Source: an uncultured Clostridia bacterium (GTDB lineage Bacteria > Bacillota > Clostridia > Oscillospirales > Acutalibacteraceae). From it: a DNA stretch of 64,000 nucleotides. A program made the translations under genes and the position numbers. Below the pieces are notes generated by a model. The model saw only the letters and a program-made list of their open reading frames with translations, was not told where the DNA came from and ran no database searches. This document shows, one piece after another, positions 56,944 to 64,000 of this stretch (position 1 is the stretch's first letter; every line of letters starts with the position of its first letter). The stretch is taken from NCBI GenBank assembly GCA_947631945.1, contig CANRNI010000009.1, positions 1-64,000 of the forward strand, in the 5' to 3' direction.

Positions 56944-59391
56944 ATGAAGGAGTTTGAAGAAGACCTTATATCATTGCCGTTGCTTGCTCTCAGAGGAGTG
57001 GTTTTATTTCCCGGCATGACGCTTCATTTTGACGTAGGACGCGCCACTTCCGTTGCGGCGTTAAAATACGCGCTGTCACATAACGAAAAAATATTTGTTG
57101 TTTCTCAGCGCGATATAACCGATGAAGAACCGCTTATAACAGACCTTTACACAACCGGCGTTATTGCGGAAATAAAACAGGTAGTCCGCGTTCCCGAAAA
57201 CGGGAAAAATCTGCGCGCCGTAGTCGAGGGAAAACAGAGAGCCTCATTAAAGGAAATAATCAGTATGAAACCGTTTTTGAGAGGAACGGTTCAAATTAAA
57301 AACGATACGCCGGTTTCCGGAAAGGCTTACGACTATGAAACGGCGCTGATAAGAAACGCGAGAGAGCTGTTTTTCACCTACTGCGATATTTCAACGAAAA
57401 TTCCCTCCGATATACAGGTGGAAATTCTTGATATGGTCGATTCGGGTACCGTATCGGATAAAATAGCAGGCCATATTTTTCTTTCGGTGCAGGAAAAACA
57501 GAGACTTCTCGATGAAATTAACCCTGTAAGAAGGCTCGAATACCTCTGTGTTCTGCTCAATCAGGAAATTGATTTACTGATGCTTGAGGAAGAAATCAAC
57601 GCGCGCGTTCAGGAGCAGTTGGATAAAAACCAGCGCGAATACTATCTGAGAGAGCAGCTCCGTATTATATATGACGAACTCGGAGAGGGCGAGGATACGC
57701 CGGAGGAAGCGGATAAATACATATCTCTTATAACCGAAAGCAAAATGCCCGAAGATTCAAAGGACAAGCTTATTTCAGAAGCAAAAAGGCTTGCAAAGCT
57801 TTCCGCAGGTTCTCCCGATTCAAACGTAATAAGGACTTATCTCGATAAATGTCTCGCGCTCCCATGGGGTATTTATACTAAAGAAAATCAGAAGCTCGCA
57901 AACGCGAGAAAACAGCTTGACAAGGACCATTACGGTCTTAAAGACGTAAAGGAACGCATTATAGAAATGCTCGCGGCGAGAGCCATGTCTCCCGATATTA
58001 AAGGTCAGATAATCTGCCTCGCCGGTCCTCCCGGAGTCGGAAAAACTTCAATCGCGAAATCGGTCGCAAAGGCAACGCACCGCAATTATGTAAGGATATC
58101 GCTTGGCGGCGTTCATGATGAAGCTGAAATCCGAGGTCACAGAAGAACCTACATAGGCGCGATTCCCGGCAGGATTATAAACGCACTGATAGATGCAAAA
58201 AGCGCAAATCCATTGATTCTGCTTGATGAAATTGATAAACTCGGCGGCGATTTCAAAGGCGATCCGTCCTCCGCTCTGCTCGAGGTGTTAGACGGAGAAC
58301 AGAATTTTTCTTACTGCGACCATTATATTGATTTGCCGTTTGATTTGAGTAAAGTTCTGTTTATTACGACCGCAAACGATAGATACTCAATTCCCGAACC
58401 GTTAAGAGACAGAATGGAAATTATCGACCTCAACAGCTATACGCATGAGGAAAAATTCAATATCGCAAAAAAGCATCTTATTCCCAAACAGCTAAAAGAG
58501 CATAATATAGATAAAAAAATGCTCAAATTTTCAGACAAATCAATAAGAATAATGATAGACGGATATACGAAAGAAGCGGGAGTAAGGCAGCTTGAACGAA
58601 TTATTGCCAAAATCGCAAGAAAAGCGGCTGTAAAATTTGTTGACGGCGAAACGAAAGCCATAAACATAACCGACAGCAATATATTCGAGTTTTTAGGTCC
58701 TGTAAAATACAGAGAGGATTTAACGTTTACCTCCGACGAAATAGGACTTGTAAACGGTCTCGCATGGACGTCGGTCGGCGGCGAAATGCTGCAAATCGAG
58801 GTTTCGGTACTTGACGGAACGGGTAAATTAGAGCTTACAGGTTCGCTCGGCGACGTTATGAAAGAATCGGCAAAAACAGCCGTAAGTCTCGTAAGAAGCC
58901 GCGCCGGTCAGTTCGGCATAGAAACGGATTTTTATAAAAATAAGGATATCCATATCCATGTTCCCGAAGGAGCCGTACCTAAGGACGGTCCGTCGGCAGG
59001 CATAACGATTACAACGGCTCTGTTTTCCGCCCTCGGAAAAATACCGGTAAAAGGCAGCGTCGCTATGACAGGCGAGATAACGCTCAGGGGCAGAGTTCTT
59101 CCGATAGGAGGATTAAAGGAAAAATCCATGGCGGCGTACCGTCACGGAATAAAAACTGTTATAATCCCGTTTGAAAATTCGCCGGATCTTGCCGAAATCG
59201 ACGATACCATAAAAGAAAAACTGACTTTCATTCCAGTTAAAAATATAGACGAGGTGCTTTCATACTCTCTTAAAAGAAATGAAAAGAGTGAAAAAAGCAA
59301 CATAAGCGAAAAATGCGAAAGAAGCGAAAACCATAAATCATCGGTCGTACCCTCAAAACAGGAAAAACCGACTATAGGAATATACAATTGA
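56944..59391 (+). CDS. lon: ATP-dependent protease Lon
   Basis: LPLLALRGVVLFPGM...GPPGVGKTSIAKSVAKATHRNYVRISLGGVHDEAEIRGHRRTYIGAIPG...PKDGPSAGITITTALFSAL. Confidence 0.97.
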   Translation: MKEFEEDLISLPLLALRGVVLFPGMTLHFDVGRATSVAALKYALSHNEKIFVVSQRDITDEEPLITDLYTTGVIAEIKQVVRVPENGKNLRAVVEGKQRASLKEIISMKPFLRGTVQIKNDTPVSGKAYDYETALIRNARELFFTYCDISTKIPSDIQVEILDMVDSGTVSDKIAGHIFLSVQEKQRLLDEINPVRRLEYLCVLLNQEIDLLMLEEEINARVQEQLDKNQREYYLREQLRIIYDELGEGEDTPEEADKYISLITESKMPEDSKDKLISEAKRLAKLSAGSPDSNVIRTYLDKCLALPWGIYTKENQKLANARKQLDKDHYGLKDVKERIIEMLAARAMSPDIKGQIICLAGPPGVGKTSIAKSVAKATHRNYVRISLGGVHDEAEIRGHRRTYIGAIPGRIINALIDAKSANPLILLDEIDKLGGDFKGDPSSALLEVLDGEQNFSYCDHYIDLPFDLSKVLFITTANDRYSIPEPLRDRMEIIDLNSYTHEEKFNIAKKHLIPKQLKEHNIDKKMLKFSDKSIRIMIDGYTKEAGVRQLERIIAKIARKAAVKFVDGETKAINITDSNIFEFLGPVKYREDLTFTSDEIGLVNGLAWTSVGGEMLQIEVSVLDGTGKLELTGSLGDVMKESAKTAVSLVRSRAGQFGIETDFYKNKDIHIHVPEGAVPKDGPSAGITITTALFSALGKIPVKGSVAMTGEITLRGRVLPIGGLKEKSMAAYRHGIKTVIIPFENSPDLAEIDDTIKEKLTFIPVKNIDEVLSYSLKRNEKSEKSNISEKCERSENHKSSVVPSKQEKPTIGIYN

Positions 59392-59400
59392 GGTGACAGG

Positions 59401-59982
59401 TTGAATTATAATAACGTAAAATATGAGGCATCATACGGTACGTCAAAACAGCTTATTGCTTCCGATTTGCCCGAAATCGCATTTTCGGGACGGTCAAACG
59501 TCGGAAAATCATCGCTTATAAATAAAATATTCAACAGAAAAAACCTCGCGAGAGTAAGCTCGATGCCGGGAAAAACAACAACTGTGAACTTTTTTCGCGC
59601 AGATAACGTAAGATTTTCGGATTTACCCGGCTACGGTTACGCAAAGCGTTCGGACGCCGAAAAAAAGCGCTGGGCGGATTTGATGGAAGGATATTTTCAA
59701 TCGAAAAGAAATATTAGGCTCGTCGTCCAGCTTGTCGATATGCGGCATGCTCCGTCCGCCGACGATATAACTATGATTGAATTTATGAAAAGCGCGGGAT
59801 ATCCGTTTATAATCGTTCTGACGAAATGCGATAAGCTCGGCAAATCAGAGCGGGAAAAGCGCAGAGAAGAGATAAAGAGCGAACTCGCATTTGCAGGCGA
59901 TTGTAAAACAATAGAGTTTTCAGCCGACACCGGTGAGGGCTGCGACGAAGTAAAGACCGCTATTGAAGAAGCGGTAAGATAA
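59401..59982 (+). CDS. engB: Ribosome biogenesis GTPase EngB/YsxC
   Basis: EIAFSGRSNVGKSSLINKIFNRKNLARVSSMPGKTTTVNFF...DLPGYGYAKRS; TTG start. Confidence 0.95.
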   Translation: MNYNNVKYEASYGTSKQLIASDLPEIAFSGRSNVGKSSLINKIFNRKNLARVSSMPGKTTTVNFFRADNVRFSDLPGYGYAKRSDAEKKRWADLMEGYFQSKRNIRLVVQLVDMRHAPSADDITMIEFMKSAGYPFIIVLTKCDKLGKSEREKRREEIKSELAFAGDCKTIEFSADTGEGCDEVKTAIEEAVR

Positions 59983-60007
59983 AAATAATAAGGAGAGGTA
60001 TAATATA

Positions 60008-61306
60008 ATGTTTGTTTCCGATTGTCTCAACATTAACGGCAAGGGACACCTTACAATAGGAGGAGCGGATACCGTCGATATTGCAGAGAAATACGACACA
60101 CCCGTAATCGTTTATGACGAAGGCGCGATAAGAAAAAATTGCAGGGCGTTTGTAAATTCCATAAACGAATATTACGGAGGTAACGGACGCGTTCTTTACG
60201 CAAACAAAGCTTTTTCGTGCCTTGAAATGTGCAGAATTGCCGACGACGAAAATATGGGACTTGACGTTGTATCTGGAGGAGAAATCTATACGGCTCTTAA
60301 AGCCGGCTTCCCTGCCGAAAAGCTTTATTTTCACGGAAATAATAAATCGTATGATGAAATCAAATACGCGCTTGAAAGCGGCGTAGGCAGAATTATTGTC
60401 GATAATCCCGAAGAGCTTTCTGTTATAAGCGCGCTCGCTAAGGAATCGGGTATTACGGCAAATATTTATATGAGAATAAAGCCCGGTATAGACGCGCATA
60501 CACATAATTTCATCAGAACGGGTCAGATTGATTCAAAATTCGGTTTCGCTCTTGAGACAGGCGAAGCTATGGAGTGCGTAAAGCTCGCTGTCAATGCGGA
60601 AAACGTAAATCTTTTGGGACTGCATTGCCATATCGGTTCACAGATTTTCGACGTCGCTCCGTTCGTTCACGCGGCTGAGGTTATGATGAAATTTATTTCC
60701 GATATAAAGAATGAGACGGGCGTTATAATTTCAGAGCTTGACCTCGGCGGGGGCTTTGGCATTAAATATCTTGAAACGGACGAGCCTGTAAGCTTTGACG
60801 CTTATATGAAGCCGGTTTCGGACGCGATAAAAGAAGCCGCCACAAAATATGATTTGCCTGTTCCGTTTATTCTTATTGAACCCGGCAGGAGTATCGCGGG
60901 AGCGGAGGCGGTAACGCTTTATACGGTCGGCGCGGTTAAAAATATCCCGAATGTACGCACATATGTTTCAATAGACGGAGGAATGACCGATAATCCGAGA
61001 TATATTCTTTATCAGTCGGACTATACTGTGCTTTGCGCGAATAAGGCCGATAAACCGCGCGACGCGGTCATTACCGTTGCGGGCAAATGCTGCGAAAGCG
61101 GAGATTTGATTCAGGAAAATACGAAAACGCAAAAAATGGAAAAGGGCGATATACTCGCCGTTCTTTCCACAGGCGCTTATAATTACTCAATGGCTTCCAA
61201 TTACAATAGAGTTCCGCGCCCCGCCGTTCTTATGGTCAAGGACGGAAAAATAAAAACTGTAATCAACCGCGAGACATATGAGGACTTAATTAAAAACGAT
61301 ATCTAA
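60008..61306 (+). CDS. lysA: Diaminopimelate decarboxylase
   Basis: YDTPVIVYDEGAIRKNCRAF...LHCHIGSQIF...LDLGGGFGIKY...EPGRSIAGAEAVTLYTVGAVK. Confidence 0.93.
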   Translation: MFVSDCLNINGKGHLTIGGADTVDIAEKYDTPVIVYDEGAIRKNCRAFVNSINEYYGGNGRVLYANKAFSCLEMCRIADDENMGLDVVSGGEIYTALKAGFPAEKLYFHGNNKSYDEIKYALESGVGRIIVDNPEELSVISALAKESGITANIYMRIKPGIDAHTHNFIRTGQIDSKFGFALETGEAMECVKLAVNAENVNLLGLHCHIGSQIFDVAPFVHAAEVMMKFISDIKNETGVIISELDLGGGFGIKYLETDEPVSFDAYMKPVSDAIKEAATKYDLPVPFILIEPGRSIAGAEAVTLYTVGAVKNIPNVRTYVSIDGGMTDNPRYILYQSDYTVLCANKADKPRDAVITVAGKCCESGDLIQENTKTQKMEKGDILAVLSTGAYNYSMASNYNRVPRPAVLMVKDGKIKTVINRETYEDLIKNDI

Positions 61307-61640
61307 GGAACTACTTGATAAATCACCTTCTACAGGCTGAACGCATATCTTGCTACGATATTTTCCGTAATTTTTGCTAAAAATTCCTTGGAATATGTCG
61401 GTGCTCATGTGTTTTTTAGGCAAAAGGAGATTTCGCGCTCTGCGGAGCGCGACACGGTGACGCTGTCCCCGTGACCCCTGCAAGCCTTTGTAAAGGCTTG
61501 ACCGAAACTTTTATACTCTTCGAAACAAGTTTTTCGACAAGCTGAGCTTCTTAGAATACGTCGGTATTCCAAGAAGCTTTTATTAATCTGACGAAAAATC
61601 TCATGACGCAATCTGCACATTCGATTTAATCAGTGCTTTC
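61305..61640. mobile_element. MITE-like repeat (type A TIRs) containing a nested copy of the 97-bp repeat
   Basis: Ends aaggaactacttgataaatc / gatttaatcagtgctttcgc; 61424-61520 is the 97-bp repeat; remnants of the MITE core lie on both sides. Confidence 0.75.
61424..61520. repeat. 97-bp dispersed repeat, copy 2
   Basis: Identical by eye to 26938-27034. Confidence 0.92.
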
Positions 61641-61792
61641 GCCAATTAAAAACAAACGATATAAATAATCAAATACAAACATCGGATACGGACGGCAAAA
61701 AAACGGCTGTCCGTATTTGTTTTTAACAGAAAAAACCGCCCCGTCAACCGAGGCGGCAAAAATATCAATTTTTTGTAATTTAAAAATCTGCT

Positions 61793-64000
61793 TTAGAAAG
61801 AAGCGTCAACCTTAGCCGATACACGGAGTATCTTTCTTGCGTCGGAAGCATCAATCTTGCCATCGCCCGTTACATCGGCGGCAGCTTCCTGCTCGGGAGT
61901 AGGAATGTCAAGTTTTGCGGATATACGAAGCGTTGCACGTGCGTCCGCAGCATTAACTGTGTCGTCGCCGTTTACATCGCCGAGTACGACATCGGGCTCA
62001 ACGGGTTCTGTAGGATCAGTCGGATCTGTCGGGTCGGTCGGATCTGTAGGATCGGTCGGATCTGTCGGGTCAGTAGGATCGGTGGGATCGGTAGGATCCG
62101 TGGGCTTGACGGGATCTGTCGGTTTTTCGCCTGTTGCGGGAATTGTCTTAACACCGTCAAAATAGTGACCGTTAGCGGTGCAGTATTGACCTTCATAACC
62201 GTCATGAGTCGCGGTAGCCTGTTTTGTGAAGCTCGCGGCCGAGCCGTGGTTGTGCTCAAGAAGTGAGAATACAAGACCGTCAACCATACCTATAACGGAA
62301 GAAATAACAGGTTTATTAAGAGGATTGGATTCATTGTCGTTTGTCGCAAGAATATCGGCAAAAGCGGCAAAGTCGCAGTCAAATACGCTGGGAGCAGCTT
62401 TCTCCATTAAGAATGTATAGGTATCAAACGTAAAGGTAGCGTCATTGCAGCCATTGATAAAGGAAAGAGGAAGAAGCTCGTTAAGAACAACATTGAGTTT
62501 ATACCATGCGCCGTAACCGTCTTTAACGCCCTGCTTTGTTTCAAGCTCGTCGGCAACGGCGGGAATACCGTCAATGTAATTAAGAGCCCAGTCTACTATC
62601 TCCTCAAAGAAGTCTTCCCATGTCCAGCCCTGAGCCTTGAAAGCCTTTGCGGCAGCCTGGTCAACACCGATATTTGTAGCTCTGTTGAGCCAGTAAACAG
62701 CTACGTCCATACCCATTGTGCCGATTTCATCAAACATCTTGCTCTGTGCAAGGTCTCTGACTTTACCGTCAGCGCCGAGTACCATATCCTTATAATCCGC
62801 CGTGAAAGCGAAATCATCGGGCATATATTTATCAATCGCGATGTAAGCTGTGTAAACGCCGAGCTTTTCAAGGCTGTCAACGTCGGCGGGTATACTCTGA
62901 TTGAACCATGTGGGGTAGAAAAGACCGAGAACGGCTACAACCATATCTTCAATGCTCTTGCCGGCAAGGTTTGCCTCTGTGAACTGGCTGAAATCGTAGG
63001 AATAGGCTGTTCCGTCGATTGTAAATTCAAGCTTGCCGCCGTTATTGGAAGCGAGAGTTTTAAGAACGAAACCGAGGAACGATTTAAGGTTAGCGGTAAT
63101 ATTCTCATTGCCGCCCGTCTTGAGGGCAAGCTCGGAATAAACGGAGGGCTGAGCAATAACTTCGATTATCTTGCAAACGATGTTATTAAGGTTCTCGAAA
63201 AGACCTTCCTGAGCCATCTGCGCGAAATTGAATGTATCGGCCTTAAATTCATAATTAAGATTGATAATATTGTTAAGAACCGCAAGCTGAGGATCGCTGC
63301 CTATAAGATTCTTAAGAGCGTCCTTGACTTTCGTGTTAAGAGGCTCGATAGCATACTTCGCTATGACCGCATCGGCATACTTTCCGATAAGCTCATAAAG
63401 CGTCATGGTAGCGGTCGCCTGAGCGTCCTCCTTGGAAGCGTCCGTACCTGATATGACCTTTATAAGAGCCGCGGCGAGAAGCTCGTCACAGGTAAAGGAA
63501 GCGTAAGAGGAATCGGCATAAGCGGTAATTACGTTGCCGTCGGCGTCCTTATCGGCGATAAGGTTATCGTAAAGAAGCTCATTGATAGTTTTGTCAAGAT
63601 TTGTCATAAGGTCGTTGACCATTTTTTCAACGTCGGTACCGTTGGCAAGCGTCTTGATTGTTCCGTTAAGATTTCCGAGATTGAGCTTTCCTGCTACAAC
63701 ATTCTTTATAACGCCGATGTTGGCAGGATCGGCAAGGAAATTGAAAACAGCGTTGATAACTTCAACATTCTTTGAATTTGCTCTGTTGATAACCTTCGCA
63801 TTTCTGCCTGTGCCGGTCTTGAACGCCTTGTTGCTTAATTTAGCGGCGTCGCCGAAATTCTTCTGTCCGTTAAGAAAATCAATCGCGCCTACGAGAGTGC
63901 CTATAATGCCGTCAACGGAGCTGAGGTCGATATCGGTTTTAAGAACCGATGAAATAACGCTCTTATAATCCTTGATGGCATCGTCAAGCTTCGCTTCCTT
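61793..64000 (-). CDS. Dockerin type I-containing protein (partial, runs off the right edge)
   Basis: GDVNGDDTVNAADARATLRISAKL...ADVTGDGKIDASDARKILRVSAKV; (TDP)n linker. The frame continues upstream of the listed Met into 64000. Confidence 0.85.
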   Translation of the reverse strand, partial: KEAKLDDAIKDYKSVISSVLKTDIDLSSVDGIIGTLVGAIDFLNGQKNFGDAAKLSNKAFKTGTGRNAKVINRANSKNVEVINAVFNFLADPANIGVIKNVVAGKLNLGNLNGTIKTLANGTDVEKMVNDLMTNLDKTINELLYDNLIADKDADGNVITAYADSSYASFTCDELLAAALIKVISGTDASKEDAQATATMTLYELIGKYADAVIAKYAIEPLNTKVKDALKNLIGSDPQLAVLNNIINLNYEFKADTFNFAQMAQEGLFENLNNIVCKIIEVIAQPSVYSELALKTGGNENITANLKSFLGFVLKTLASNNGGKLEFTIDGTAYSYDFSQFTEANLAGKSIEDMVVAVLGLFYPTWFNQSIPADVDSLEKLGVYTAYIAIDKYMPDDFAFTADYKDMVLGADGKVRDLAQSKMFDEIGTMGMDVAVYWLNRATNIGVDQAAAKAFKAQGWTWEDFFEEIVDWALNYIDGIPAVADELETKQGVKDGYGAWYKLNVVLNELLPLSFINGCNDATFTFDTYTFLMEKAAPSVFDCDFAAFADILATNDNESNPLNKPVISSVIGMVDGLVFSLLEHNHGSAASFTKQATATHDGYEGQYCTANGHYFDGVKTIPATGEKPTDPVKPTDPTDPTDPTDPTDPTDPTDPTDPTDPTDPTEPVEPDVVLGDVNGDDTVNAADARATLRISAKLDIPTPEQEAAADVTGDGKIDASDARKILRVSAKVDASF
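62013..62102 (-). repeat. 9-bp tandem repeat (10 units) encoding the Thr-Asp-Pro linker
   Basis: ggatcagtc ggatctgtc gggtcggtc ggatctgta ggatcggtc ggatctgtc gggtcagta ggatcggtg ggatcggta ggatccgtg. Confidence 0.93.

Noticed and set aside
62013-62102. Regularly spaced repeats that could suggest a CRISPR-like array
   Set aside because: Contiguous 9-bp units without spacers encoding a Pro/Thr/Asp linker in frame; no cas genes in the window.

Overview
The window looks like a Clostridia (Ruminococcaceae/Oscillospiraceae-like) chromosome segment. Bases 1-27 kb hold a large, AT-rich surface-polysaccharide locus. It encodes about 13 glycosyltransferases, an ABC exporter, a Wzy/EpsG-like polymerase, an initiating sugar transferase, a PglF/CapD-type dehydratase, a CpsB-type phosphatase and two fused Wzz/BY-kinases. 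Next come GH2, PfkB and PI-PLC-like genes, an Sfp-type transferase, htpG with a CIRCE site, spoVAE, addAB and a CaCA antiporter. A nine-gene hdrBCA-mvhD/flxD-flxC-flxB-flxA-frdB-frdA operon follows, then a secreted protein, a MacB-like ABC transporter, lon, engB, lysA and a dockerin protein. The strongest unusual signals are: (1) five poly(G/C) tracts of 9-10 nt inside polysaccharide genes, a likely contingency-locus system. One gene, kinase-like, is out of frame, and removing a single C restores a 285-aa ORF with kinase-fold motifs. (2) One contiguous operon combining HdrABC, Flx-like subunits and a soluble fumarate-reductase pair. (3) A cloverleaf-like cluster of perfect hairpins with GNA triloops inside a glycosyltransferase gene. 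(4) Two BY-kinases that seem to divide labour: one has intact Walker motifs and few tail tyrosines, the other has a degenerate Walker B and about 24 tail tyrosines. (5) A family of MITE-like repeats that abut or supply stop codons. All assignments come from reading the sequence; no database search was run.
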